Positions 31,985-42,272 of a stretch of DNA of 64,000 nucleotides are shown in pieces. A program made the translations under genes and the position numbers. This DNA comes from Prostheceraeus crozeri (Eukaryota > Platyhelminthes > Polycladida > Euryleptidae), in NCBI GenBank assembly GCA_907163375.1, contig CAJQUW010005364.1, positions 146,902 through 210,901 of the forward strand. The letters are read 5' to 3'. Each line of letters opens with the position of its first letter. The first letter of the stretch is position 1. The notes beneath the pieces are model-generated. The model did not search any database. It was not told where the DNA came from and saw only the letters and a program-made list of their open reading frames with translations.

Positions 31985-34900
31985 ATGGTAAGTTAAAGAT
32001 TTCCTCTCTCATCTCCCTCAAACGTGTGACTAATAGCATCTTCCTCAATTTCAGGCATCAACTTCATCACCAACGCCCTCTCTTCTCGAGGAAAGTTTAG
32101 AGTTATTGAGTCAAGGTAGGTTGTAACACTACACTGAGGCTTGAACAGAGATGATAGAATGATTTCTCTTTCAGGTGATGCGAGTTCCAGCTCAGAACTG
32201 TCGCGATATGGCAACGAGTGGGAATGTGCTGACTGTGGGCACATCTTCACGAGGAAATGGGATCTCACCCGACACATCAAGCGAGGTGTTTGTCGACCTA
32301 AGTCGGCATCAATCTCCGAAGGTAGGGATGATTCTGTTAACGATGTCTCCTTTTCTTGCGATTTATGCATTCAGTCTTTCGAGACACGTTTTGAACTATC
32401 TTCGCACAGACTTCAACATACACACACGAACGATACCTACACCAACGGTACCTCCTCTATCCGACTTACTGAGGTGTCCATAAATAATTTAGTGAGGAAC
32501 TACCAGATGGACTCCTCAGAAACCATTGCTAACTTTGAGGAATGGTTTCATCAAAATTCATCATTGATAGAAGCGCTCTTCAACAATTTAGACAATTTTA
32601 GGATGAAGGCGCTCATCTATCTTAAAATAAAATATGTAAAAATCGACCACCATACTGGACAAATAATAGAGAGGTTAGAGTTTCACATACCCTCCTCTCC
32701 TGCAACCGAGGTTGTAGACTATGAGTCTTGGCTAAATTTTCACATCCAAGGATTAAAATTAAATATTGATAAGTTTAACGAGCGCGATAGCGGTCTCATT
32801 TTTGACGGCATTGAGTCCGCCTTATTTAAAATCAGTTTATTAGGAAATCATAGTGGTCGAGGCTCCTTTAAACTTCCAAAAAATTTAAAAAACAAAACAG
32901 CAGTCATCAATGTCGATTGCGAATCGCAATGTTTTAAATATGCTGTCCTCTCCATTCTCCACTATAATGACATCAATGCGAATCGAAATCGTACATATAG
33001 CTATAGGCAGTGGGAGAATGAATTAAACTTCGATGACTGTAATAGTGACGATATGAAAATTAAAGATATAGAAAAATTTGAAAAATTGAACAACATTAAA
33101 ATAGTTCTCCATGTTTGGGAAAAGGGATTGAAGGGTGTGCGCTACAACTCGCGTTCGAGTTGTTATGACCATGTTGTCAACCTTTTATTAGTAAGACAGG
33201 ATGATAGTGAGGAATGGCACTACTGCGGCATTCCCAAAATTTCTCGCTTATACCACCACTTAAGAAATTCTACCTCATCAGAGATTTATTACTGTGACAG
33301 ATGCATTCGGAACTTTAGGAGTAAAAACAAATTTGAAACTCATTATGAGTGGTGTAAGCGAGGTAAACTGCAAATGGAACGCATGCCCAAAGATAAGGAG
33401 TTTTCATATAGAGAGAATGGCGATGAACTAAGTCCTCTTCGTGTCATCTATGCTGACATCGAATGTTATATCGATGATAACATCCATCGACCAGCAGCCA
33501 TTTCCTGCTATGAAGTATGGCATGATCACTTTAGGAGTAGGCAAAATAAAATGCGCGTCTGGCAAGGTGAGGATTGTATTTACCAATTCCTACAATTCCT
33601 CGAACAGGCTGTAAAATTTCAGCAAAAGTATGATGGTGAACTCTATCGCAGATCATTGCATATGACAGCAGATGATCAAGCAAAATTTGATAGTTGCAAC
33701 GTTTGCCCCAAATGTAGGAAAACATTTGACGATGATAAGATTAAGAAAGTGCGCGACCATGATCACATCACTGGTAAATTTAGAAACGCACTCTGTTCAA
33801 AATGTAATTTTTCGCTGAGGATGAAGCGGCGTACATTACCCGTCATTTTCCATAATTTCAAGGGCTACGACAGCCATATGATAATAAAAGGAGGTTTAGG
33901 TCAAATGAAAGAGTGGAAGCTTGATGTAATAGCACAAACGAGAGAGAAGTTTATGGCCATGACAGCAAAAGTGCCTGTCGATAAAACTAAAGAAAATAAG
34001 ACGGTCTATTTTGATATAAAATTTTTAGATTCCTACCAATTTATGACTGCATCACTGGCCTCTCTCGTGCAAAATCTAAAGTCTCTTCCACTAACACAAA
34101 ATCTTAAGAAACAATACCCAAATCTAACCGATGAAGTCATCACACGGAAAGGAGTCTTTCCATATGCATATTTTGATGCAATTAGTAAACTCGGCGAGAC
34201 TTCTCTTCCGCCCATACATAAATTTAAAAATGATTTGACCGGCGCAGAATGTAAGACCGAAGATTATGATCATGCACAAGATGCATGGATAAAATTTGAC
34301 TGCCATACATTTGGTGAATATATGATTGCCTACCTTAAGTTAGATGTATTTTTGCTGGCTGATGTATTTCAGGAGTTTCGACGAGTGGCATTAGAAGAAG
34401 ATAAGTTAGATCCCGTCCACTTTGTCAGTCTGCCAGCCATGTCATTTAAGTCTGCTTTTAAAATGACTGGTGAGACCATTCATCTCTTACAAGATCCAGA
34501 GATGTATAATTTATTTGAGCGAGGAATTCGCGGTGGTCTCACATTTGTAAATAAACATAGGTTAAAATCAAAAATAGTAGGCAATGACCAGACTCATCTG
34601 AAGTATTATGACCAAAATAATTTGTATGGTAGTTCATTATCCAAACCGCTACCTCACTCTGAGTTTAGCTGGTTAGATGATAGTGATATTCAACATTTCT
34701 CCAACCCTTCTAACATACTAGCAATTCCAGATGAAGGTGATTGGGGATATTATTTTGAGATAGATCTAATCTATCCAAATAATATTAAACATAAAACCGT
34801 AGATTTTCCACTCGCACCCGAATCAGGTGAAGTGAGTAAAGATATGTTTTCCGACTTTATGAAACAATTTCATAAAGATTTAGAATCATGTGGACAACCC

Positions 34901-35959
34901 GACTATAAGCCTTGTCGCAAACTTTTACTCACCCAGTATGATAAAGAAAACTATCTAGTCCACTTTAGCATCTTAAAATTTTATTTAGAAATGGGCATGA
35001 TTTTAAAAAGAGTTCACCGCATTATTAAATTTAGACAGAAAGCCTTCCTCAAGCCATATATTGATAGCAACAGCCAGAAACGTGCACTAGCCCAAAATAA
35101 CTTTGAAAAAGATTTTTATAAATATAAGAACAACAGTCTATTTGGTAAGACGATGGAGGATGTTAGAAAGCGCGTAAACTACAAACTAGTTAATGATGAT
35201 CAAAAGTATCACAAATTGGTCTCATCACCTCTATTCATCGATAGAGACATTATCGATGAGGACCTTATAGGTGTTAAAATGATAAAATCTGAAGTTGAGT
35301 TGTGCAAGCCCATCTATATTGGTCAAGCTGTTCTAGATTACTCCAAGCTTGAAATGTATCAACTCTTCTATAAAATACTAAAACCCTGTCCTCTCGTAAA
35401 AGAGGTTCGTTTGTTGGGTGGTGATACAGATAGTTTCTTCTTAGGTATTACCACTCAAAAAGATTTAAATTTTAATGAAGTAGGAAAATCTTTAGAAAGA
35501 TATTTTGATACATCAAATTATCCTGCTGATCATCCACTCTACTCCATCAAAAATAAGGCAAAACTTGGCTGCTTTAAGGATGAGACAGCAGGGAAGGAGA
35601 TAGCTGAAATGATTCTCCTCCGTCCAAAAATGTACAGTATGAAATTAAAGGATAGCGACGATAGCATTAAGCGCGCTAAAGGCATATCAAAATCCATTGT
35701 GCAAAATATGAAACATAAGAATTTCAGGAAAGCCTATAGAAATAAAAATATAACGTTTGTCAATATGACAATCTTAAAATCTAAGTCGCATGAGATCAAA
35801 ACTCATACTTTTAGCAAACGGGCGCTTTCAGCATGGGAGGATAAGAGGTGCTGGTTAGAACACAACATATCTCTTCCACATGGACATCCTGACACAAACA
35901 TACCACCACCCAAAAGAATTAAACTCACACTACCACATTCAGGAGACGTCTTAGCATAA
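31985..35959 (+). CDS. Protein-primed family B DNA polymerase (Polinton pPolB)
   Basis: The main open frame runs to 35959 and appears whole (about 1270 residues). C2H2/C2HC fingers stand near the N-terminus ('CADCGHIFTRKWDLTRHIK', then 'CDLCIQSF...H') and a third in the middle. The exonuclease domain has 'YADIECYIDD' (about 33449), 'VIFHNFKGYDSHMI' and 'YLKLDVFLLADVF', with a 'DHDHITGKFRNALCSKCN' endonuclease-VII-like zinc motif between them, as is usual in Polinton polymerases. The polymerase domain has 'YDQNNLYGSSLS' (motif A), 'NNSLFGKTMEDV' (motif B), 'GGDTDSFF' (motif C, 35420-35440) and 'RPKMYSMK'. It would replicate the element from its ends. GT-AG pairs suggest two small 5' introns (31988-32054 and 32116-32174), placing the start codon alone in the first exon. 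Confidence 0.93.
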
Positions 35960-36264
35960 TCATCCTTAACTTAGTATTTTGATGTTGATTTCTGTAGATA
36001 AACATTGTTGTTTTATGTATCGCATGAGATTGTTTTTTCCTTGTGAATATGTGTCCACATCTGTACATTCCCCATGTGATGACTTTTCCACTGAAAGACA
36101 TTTTTCCTATCCCTGTATATTTCCACCCTTCACGAAGTAAAAAGACTTTTTGTATATAACAATGTTTATTGAAGTGCGCTCATGTATATATTTTCAGTGG
36201 ATGTTGTATAAAGTCTATTGCTTCACATTCATGTACATATTTCAATAAATGTTGTATAAAGACT
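35960..36264. other. Convergent 3' UTR region
   Basis: Lies between the stop of the polymerase gene and the stop of the next, opposite-strand gene. AATAAA occurs on the plus strand at about 36243 and on the minus strand at about 36164-36169, so the two transcripts may overlap at their ends. A word TGTTGTATAAAG is repeated at 36203 and 36250. Confidence 0.4.
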
Positions 36265-37815
36265 TCACTTTGTTTTCCGAAACACTAACGTTATGAGGGA
36301 TTTAGTATCTTTCACATGGATGCACTCTTGTAAACCATTGGTAATTTTGATAGCAATAGAGGGTATAGTTTGTTTGACGACGGGATGATAGAAAATAGAT
36401 TCAAACATCTTCTCGACTATTCCATATGAAGCGTCTTTATCATGAATGAAATCACGTAAAATGTATTCTTTTTTCTCACCAACAGAAATAGGTAGAATCA
36501 AATCACTTTGAATGTAAAGGTGCTGTTCATGTTTATCAAGTGTCATTGGTGTTTCTATACCAATCGTATGCGCAGCAGCAAACACAGTTTGTAGCATTGA
36601 AAAACCAAAGAGTTTTTTCAAATTTTTACTCAATTGACATTGAATGTCATCACCCAGTTTCAGAACAACGCGTTGATTTTCAATTGAAAACGAAATGTGG
36701 TGTGTCTTTGCATCATATTTACTTTTCATCACATGCTTCAACTTCTGTTGTATATAAGGATTTACTACATGAATGAAGCTTTCAACTGTATGATATAGAC
36801 GCGGCATTATATTGATAGCAACTTTAGATTCTTCATAAGACTGGTAAATTTTCTTGATGCGATCGCCATAGATGTCCACCCACCATTCATCATTAACTGA
36901 ATCAGCTTTAGTGTGATATTCATGAGAACCATACACCACACCGCTTCCAATAATAGGCGTATAATGTCTTACAAAATGACGCAAGGTTGGAGAGAAATAA
37001 ACTGTAAGTTTGTCATTATATTTCTGAATAACCAACTTATTTTTGTCCGCCATAATTTTCTCTCCATACTTCTTACCCACAGTCTCATTCCATCGTTTTA
37101 CTAACTCAATAAGTGATAAAGGTTGAACACCACGCTTTTTCAAAATGATGCGTTCTTCGCATTCTACAACATCTTCATCAAATATTTTAAATCTATAATG
37201 AAATTTGTTGATTCGAGTTGAATAAACTTTTTTAACATTTGCAGTAGCAATTGACGTTAGATGTAGTCCATGACCAAAACCAAGATGTGGATAGAATTCA
37301 CTATCCAACCTCAGCGTAAGACCTTTAGTAAAAGAATGAAAGCGGAGGAACTGTCTCCCACTCCAATGATAGATAGTAAACTCATAAGCTTTCTGATTTT
37401 TATTCTTCATGATGGAAGTATTACCACTGTTGAATGCCTTAATAATTTTCTCATTCCCAAATGGCTCATAAGAATCTGATTTTATCTGAATCCATTCATA
37501 GTTCCACTTTCCATCTGATGTTAAATTGTATGGGAACTGAAATGCATTATTCATCGTTATTCCATCATGGGTGCGAGGAGTCAATATCATTTCTTCCAAA
37601 TCATTCACATTCTGAATATTGCTATCATAGCAAATACTAGAAACGCCAACTTCCCATTCACCTTCTAAATGCAGTGGCCGATTTAATTCTACTCGATAGT
37701 CTGATGGTTTATTTTTGGGAAATTTATTCATAGAAGCATTACTGGGCAAGTAGATTAGAAACGAGTCCTTATTTTCACTTTCCATATTATTCACATTGGA
37801 AAAATATATTAGCAT
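36265..37815 (-). CDS. Conserved Polinton protein, 'WEVGV' family (paralogue 1)
   Basis: 516 residues, or about 506 from the internal Met 'MESENKD'. The N-terminus has 'FLIYLPSNASMNKFPKNKPS' and 'HLEGEWEVGVSSICY', a signature that recurs in Polinton proteins of unassigned role. The rest is beta-rich in appearance, with Trp/Tyr-rich segments and no catalytic motif I can see. The next gene (37825-39243) has the same N-terminal pattern and similar length, so the pair are tandem paralogues. The two are separated by only 9 bp on the same strand. A virion or attachment role is plausible from context but is inference. The frame looks whole. Confidence 0.7.
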   Translation of the reverse strand: MLIYFSNVNNMESENKDSFLIYLPSNASMNKFPKNKPSDYRVELNRPLHLEGEWEVGVSSICYDSNIQNVNDLEEMILTPRTHDGITMNNAFQFPYNLTSDGKWNYEWIQIKSDSYEPFGNEKIIKAFNSGNTSIMKNKNQKAYEFTIYHWSGRQFLRFHSFTKGLTLRLDSEFYPHLGFGHGLHLTSIATANVKKVYSTRINKFHYRFKIFDEDVVECEERIILKKRGVQPLSLIELVKRWNETVGKKYGEKIMADKNKLVIQKYNDKLTVYFSPTLRHFVRHYTPIIGSGVVYGSHEYHTKADSVNDEWWVDIYGDRIKKIYQSYEESKVAINIMPRLYHTVESFIHVVNPYIQQKLKHVMKSKYDAKTHHISFSIENQRVVLKLGDDIQCQLSKNLKKLFGFSMLQTVFAAAHTIGIETPMTLDKHEQHLYIQSDLILPISVGEKKEYILRDFIHDKDASYGIVEKMFESIFYHPVVKQTIPSIAIKITNGLQECIHVKDTKSLITLVFRKTK

Positions 37816-37824
37816 ACTTTTGCA

Positions 37825-39243
37825 TTAACTCTTCATTCGGAAATGGAGTGTAATACTTGTCACAGCATCTTTATGAAAAGGAATCAACGCACCAGCATCA
37901 TCATAAATGGCAATATCAATTTGTGGGATGTAGTTTGATTTCAGCTTTGTATAATGCACTTTCTTGAAAGTATGCTCAGATAAAATACTGCAGCTTTTTG
38001 GCTGGTATGGTATCATTGCTAGCAATGGAGCTTCAACATCTCCCACACGTACATCTTCACCAATATTGGAATATATCTGAAAATAGTTAATACGACGCGA
38101 TAGCGACATGTCTGCGCTAGCTTTGGTTACAGTACCACTTTTAAAGATATTTTGATCAAAACCCAAAATGTCCATTAGAGTTTTATCCATAATTAGTTCA
38201 ATACCTTTTCCATTTATAGTGAGAGACAAAGTACCTTCTTTTTCAGAAAATGAAATATGTTGCTCATTAATCACTTCATTTAAATAATCTACAACCAATT
38301 TAACCGAAGTAATAATGCGAGGCATCAACACTCTTGTTTCATGTAAGAAACCACCAAAAGGCTCTACACACTTTCTGTATAAAGATACGGCCCATTCTGT
38401 ATCAAATTGATTTGACCTTTCACATGGTAAATGTTGCATATCAGATTTTCCATGAACAGCTGCAGAACGATGTCGTAAGAACTGATGAAAATCTTTTGAA
38501 CAAACTAATACTAGATCATCATCATTTAATTTGCTTATTGCAATATGATTAGATGATTTGATATAAGTCAATGTTGCCACTTGTTTACCATCAACTCGAA
38601 GGAGATAATTAAATTTCTTCAATAATGTTTCAGGAGTCATGTTTGTCTTTCTTGGTTTAATCACAATCTTCTTCACCAACGTCTTCTCATTTCTTGGAAT
38701 AAGATCTACATAATAAGCTTCCTCTCGATATATTAACTGTTTATGACCACTTATGTGGTAATTAACGTTAAAATTATCATAGCTTGTTAAGGCGCTAGCG
38801 AGGTAGCCTAAATCATTTCTTAAACTTGGACTTAAACCAACAATCCAATCTTTCTCAACTACATGATGTACATAATTATAATCATCATTGTGCGGAGTAA
38901 ATTGGACAATATGTTTACACGCTTTATTCAAGAAATCATATATAAACTTTTTACATGATAAGAGATCTTTCTTTGGCCACTGTGGAATGTATACTCGGCA
39001 CCCCTTTTCACATTGATAAGCAGCTGTACGCCTCATATTAATAGTCATCACCTCATGATCAAAAGTATAGACACAGTTGCTATAAACAAGTTGAGTGACA
39101 CCCACTTCCCAATTTCCATTTAGCTGTTGTGCATGATCAATGGGAGTAGAAAAGAGTGCGGCTCGATTGCTAGTAAATCTCTTTGTAGCCGCATTGCTAA
39201 GCAAAATATGATAAAACGACATTTTTATATTGCTAATCTGCAA
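37825..39243 (-). CDS. Conserved Polinton protein, 'WEVGV' family (paralogue 2)
   Basis: 472 residues, or about 465 from the internal Met 'MSFYHILLSNAA'. The N-terminus 'FYHILLSNAATKRFTSN' and 'QLNGNWEVGVTQLVY' aligns with 'FLIYLPSNASMNKFPKN' and 'HLEGEWEVGVSSICY' of the next gene on the same strand. Similar spacing of later blocks ('FGGFLHETRVLMPRI' against 'EESKVAINIMPRLYHTVE') supports duplication followed by strong divergence. No enzyme motif. Its start is within a few bases of the divergent gene at 39246, so the two share a tiny promoter interval. The frame looks whole. Confidence 0.7.
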   Translation of the reverse strand: MQISNIKMSFYHILLSNAATKRFTSNRAALFSTPIDHAQQLNGNWEVGVTQLVYSNCVYTFDHEVMTINMRRTAAYQCEKGCRVYIPQWPKKDLLSCKKFIYDFLNKACKHIVQFTPHNDDYNYVHHVVEKDWIVGLSPSLRNDLGYLASALTSYDNFNVNYHISGHKQLIYREEAYYVDLIPRNEKTLVKKIVIKPRKTNMTPETLLKKFNYLLRVDGKQVATLTYIKSSNHIAISKLNDDDLVLVCSKDFHQFLRHRSAAVHGKSDMQHLPCERSNQFDTEWAVSLYRKCVEPFGGFLHETRVLMPRIITSVKLVVDYLNEVINEQHISFSEKEGTLSLTINGKGIELIMDKTLMDILGFDQNIFKSGTVTKASADMSLSRRINYFQIYSNIGEDVRVGDVEAPLLAMIPYQPKSCSILSEHTFKKVHYTKLKSNYIPQIDIAIYDDAGALIPFHKDAVTSITLHFRMKS

Positions 39244-39245
39244 CT

Positions 39246-39614
39246 TTGCATAACATCATGAAGACTTGGATTTTGGACTCTCTACAATATATCAGAGTTG
39301 ATCGTGATGGAAACGTACATTTCAAAAATTCTCATGGTCATACATCAAGAGGAATTACATTAACATGGCGACAATTTGTCAACCTCAATGATATCATGAG
39401 GGATTTGGAATATTTTGAAACATTAAGATTCATCTCCTTGGGTGATCAAGTTTGGCTTCAACATTACAGAAATGAAATTCAAATCTACCATTCTCATTCC
39501 GCAAACTGTTTCTCATTTCGCAAATACAATTGGGAGAAGTATAGAAGATACATACATCGCTCCATCATGACATTTATTCGTCGTGAGTTCATCGCCCTAC
39601 TATGCAAATCTTAA
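39246..39614 (+). CDS. Small basic Polinton protein (tandem paralogue a)
   Basis: 122 codons; the more likely start is the internal Met at 39258 ('MKTWILDSLQYI'). The predicted product has repeated beta-like blocks: 'RVDRDGNVHFKNSHGHTSRG', 'LTWRQFVNLNDIMRDLEYF', 'QVWLQHYRNEIQIYHSH' and 'FRKYNWEKYRRYIHRSI'. The same blocks appear in the same order in the following gene, so these are tandem duplicates. The layout resembles a small PC4-like single-stranded-DNA/transcription-coactivator fold ('GN..FK........I.LT..qf..L'), which is only a guess. It is read toward the TBP-like gene. Confidence 0.55.
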   Translation: MHNIMKTWILDSLQYIRVDRDGNVHFKNSHGHTSRGITLTWRQFVNLNDIMRDLEYFETLRFISLGDQVWLQHYRNEIQIYHSHSANCFSFRKYNWEKYRRYIHRSIMTFIRREFIALLCKS

Positions 39615-39636
39615 TCAGACATGACTACCACACATC

Positions 39637-40287
39637 ATGAGTTGGAAATTGGATTCCCTACAACGTATTGAAACGGATCATGATCGAAACGTCTATTTCA
39701 AAGATTCAACTGGAAATGTGAGAAGAGAGTTTGCTTTATCTTATCGTCATTTTCAATCTCTACATCATATCATGAAGGACTTGAAATACTTCTATATGAA
39801 AAGACATTCACGTATTGGAAATCGCATCTGGCTGCGCGTCAACAATCGGCGAATTCAACTCTATCATTCCCAACTGCATACTAACTTCACATTTCATCAA
39901 GGTAGTTGGGAAAAGTATAAAAGGAAGGTACATCGCTCAATTTACTCATTCTTTCATCATGAAGCGCCATCGCTACACCATCGTCAACATTCTCCGTCGC
40001 TTCAGACTCTACACCAAAATCGATCTCACAACATTACACCAACAGCTTCCAAACAGCAAGTATTACCCGGGCCGTCCTCAAATGTTAGTGGTGAAGATGA
40101 ACAATTCACGGAATCTTCAACTCTTCCCAAATGGGACTGTACAGATTCTCGGCGCCCTTTCTCATTCATCGGCGCAGTCAATGCGCTTAGAGCTACAAAG
40201 ACTACTACGTCGGATATGGAAGAGGGAGAGGTGTGTGATGTCGAATCTGACTGTGGACAATATGGTGATCTCTACTCAATTGAGTGA
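39637..40287 (+). CDS. Small basic Polinton protein (tandem paralogue b)
   Basis: The open frame begins 22 bp after paralogue a and repeats its blocks: 'KLDSLQRIETDHDRNVYFKD', 'LSYRHFQSLHHIMKDLKYF', 'NRIWLRVNNRRIQLYHSQ' and 'WEKYKRKVHRSIYSF'. Similarity to paralogue a ends near residue 110 (about 39966), where the TBP-like gene starts in another frame. The remaining 100 codons to 40287 overlap that gene and look like a low-information His/Ser-rich tail. They may be a genuine overlap or chance read-through. The function is unknown; an upstream position in the same likely transcript as the TBP-like gene suggests a link to transcription. Confidence 0.5.
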   Translation: MSWKLDSLQRIETDHDRNVYFKDSTGNVRREFALSYRHFQSLHHIMKDLKYFYMKRHSRIGNRIWLRVNNRRIQLYHSQLHTNFTFHQGSWEKYKRKVHRSIYSFFHHEAPSLHHRQHSPSLQTLHQNRSHNITPTASKQQVLPGPSSNVSGEDEQFTESSTLPKWDCTDSRRPFSFIGAVNALRATKTTTSDMEEGEVCDVESDCGQYGDLYSIE

Positions 40288-40504
40288 CAGTCTATCATTT
40301 TTGAAGATTCGTACCAGCAGTTACAGTTTGTGTTATGAACCCGAACTTTTTCCTGCAGCTCTCATTAGTTGTTGGTTACCTGTGCATGTGGCAATCTTTC
40401 ATAATAGTAAAGTGATCATTACTGGACTAAAATCTCATGAACAAGCAAATATGATCCTAGACTATCTCATTGAGTATGTACGTACCCAGCGGATTGTAAA
40501 ATAA
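39959..40504 (+). CDS. TATA-box-binding-protein-like protein (two-repeat TBP fold)
   Basis: 181 residues from the Met at 39959. Two repeats align by eye with the eukaryotic TBP core. Repeat 1 (about 7-88) has 'TIVNILRRFRLYTKIDLTTL', then 'YYPGRP', and 'NLQLFPNGTVQILGALS' where TBP has a '..LIFSSGKMVCTGAKS' strand. Repeat 2 (about 98-178) has 'VDNMVIS' for TBP 'IQNMVGS', an exact 'YEPELFP' (126-132), then 'VAIFHNSKVIITGLKSHEQA' for '..LIFVSGKVVLTGAK'. Of the four phenylalanines that TBP inserts into the TATA minor groove, three equivalents are present (F56, F131, F147). The first is replaced by Pro/Gln near residue 40. The long N-terminus of host TBP is absent. It would bind TATA boxes; the element has three good ones. 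The family call rests on remembered motifs, not a search. Confidence 0.8.
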   Translation: MKRHRYTIVNILRRFRLYTKIDLTTLHQQLPNSKYYPGRPQMLVVKMNNSRNLQLFPNGTVQILGALSHSSAQSMRLELQRLLRRIWKRERCVMSNLTVDNMVISTQLSDSLSFLKIRTSSYSLCYEPELFPAALISCWLPVHVAIFHNSKVIITGLKSHEQANMILDYLIEYVRTQRIVK

Positions 40505-40530
40505 AAAACAATTTTTCCAACATGATGTTT

Positions 40531-40992
40531 TTATTTCAAATCATGATAGAACTTACAAATCATTTTTTCATTAGAGGATGGATTACATGAAAAGTTTTGA
40601 ATAACAGATGCAAATCGAGATACATGTAAACGTTTTAAGATGAAGTACAGTACAAAAGCACCACACGTTGATGAAAGTGGATGTTGTAGTATGCGTTCAT
40701 TTCGCTGATATTGACGCGTATGTTTTCTCAACCACTGCTGTGTTGGTATATTTGGAGGTTGAGCAAGAGAGTCAAATAGTTCACCACGTCGGTCTTCTCC
40801 AATAAAGATCGCTTTCCAATGCTCACCGCCTAAATTCTGTGAATGAGTGTTTAGCACAATAAAGATGGGATAGTGATTTACTGCAGGTGGTAAGGTATCG
40901 AGTGAATAGACATTATCGAAAGCTTTCAACGTCGCTTCGTCTGCATTACGCTGCACTTTAGTCTTAATATCGTCAGCAGTCAACCAACTCAT
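40531..40992 (-). CDS. Adenovirus-type cysteine protease (Polinton PRO)
   Basis: 153 residues, shorter than the roughly 200-residue adenain. Catalytic residues fit adenain in order and spacing: H58 ('GGEHWKAIF'), D74 ('ELFDSL', with E71 nearby), Q103, and C110 ('SSTCGAFVLYFIL') exactly seven after the Gln, as in adenain. It would cleave precursor capsid and core proteins during particle maturation. It directly follows the capsid gene on the same strand, with start and stop sharing a base at 40992, a common Polinton arrangement. The frame looks whole. Confidence 0.9.
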   Translation of the reverse strand: MSWLTADDIKTKVQRNADEATLKAFDNVYSLDTLPPAVNHYPIFIVLNTHSQNLGGEHWKAIFIGEDRRGELFDSLAQPPNIPTQQWLRKHTRQYQRNERILQHPLSSTCGAFVLYFILKRLHVSRFASVIQNFSCNPSSNEKMICKFYHDLK

Positions 40993-42270
40993 TAACGATT
41001 ATACTGAAGAATCACGTCACGATACTTTGTAATTTCAATATTTGAATCGAAGACTGCATAAATTAATACATTGATCGTCTCAGGTAGTGTTCTTTTGAAC
41101 GTCAAATCCAAACGAATATTATGAGGCACGTTCGCTTGACGATAGGGTGCACTAATATCGCTGTCAGCAGTCAAATCAAATGCATAAATAGTATATCCAC
41201 TCTTAAACTCTTTCATAGTCAGTCCGTTGGTATCATCCGTATTGTAAAAGCCAAAAACATCCATAAAATCAACATAACTGCGCATAAATTGATCCGAAGC
41301 AAAATCTGGTTTGTAGGGTGGACCAGGATGGCTCACACCATTAACACGTAAAGCAATTTCACTTAACTGATTGTGTTTAAAATTGAAAGGATTCTTCTTT
41401 ATATTACCATTAAATGCATCATTTTCAACCATTGCCACCATGAGGAGCTTCGGCGCTTCCGATGGAAAGAGGCCATCTTTCATGAAACTCTTTTGATCTT
41501 TCGGAATTGTAAAGGTGAGAAGCTTTGTATGCTGAACGGGGTAAATGGCATTTTGGCGGTTAAGACCTTCAGCATGCCCTCTAATGACACTTGGATTCGG
41601 TACTACTCGACGAATGTAAAGTGCAATATCTTCCACATGAATTCTAAAATTGTCAACTTTAGCAAATGCATTCAGCGCAAATTCAGGCTTATTCAATGTC
41701 AGCTTGAGTCGCATGCTGGTATTACACAGTAAAAACTTTGACTGTCTAAAGAAGTCTAAATTCAGCGGACCATATAGCTGACATACTCTACTATCTTTAA
41801 TCATAGCAGATCGCTTTACAAAGCCACTGTTTGTTTCAACATCAAATTTTCCTGCTTCATCTCTGTACCATCCCATGGCTTCCATATGACTTTTTTTGTG
41901 CTGCTGGATGAAACTGTGATACATGATTGAAATATGATTTATAGGGATAATCGCTTTGACCACCTTCCACCTGCTGCTCTCCAATCGTTAGAGAAACATC
42001 ACGAAGTAATGTAGTCAATGGTAAATTGTTCAGTCCAACTTTATGTGCATCGTCAATAGCAGTTCCATCTGCTTGCTGAATTCTAAACCTCAAATCAAGC
42101 ATCGCATAACTCAAATCTATGTAGTCATCACTACCACCAGGAATAACAAATTCAATGGGGCCAGCATTCTCAGCTGTTCGAGGATGATAATCTACAATAC
42201 TTGAACTAAGAATATCTGTCTGTATGGCTTGTTGATCGAACAAACAAAAACCGGAAGTTTTACACTCCAT
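40992..42270 (-). pseudogene. Polinton major capsid protein (double jelly-roll), broken
   Basis: The N-terminal part has the typical beginning of a Polinton capsid protein: 'GPIEFVIPGGSDDYIDLSYA' and 'LRDVSLTIGEQQVEGG..YPYKSYF'. The rest has 'MYHSFIQQHKKSHMEAMGWY', 'GPLNLDFFRQSKFLL' and 'MRLKLTLNKPEFAL' followed by beta-rich segments. These are the marks of the double jelly-roll capsid of Polintons. It would form the icosahedral shell. The gene is broken (about one break). It lies between the protease gene and the small basic protein gene, all on the minus strand. Confidence 0.85.
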
Positions 42271-42272
42271 GA

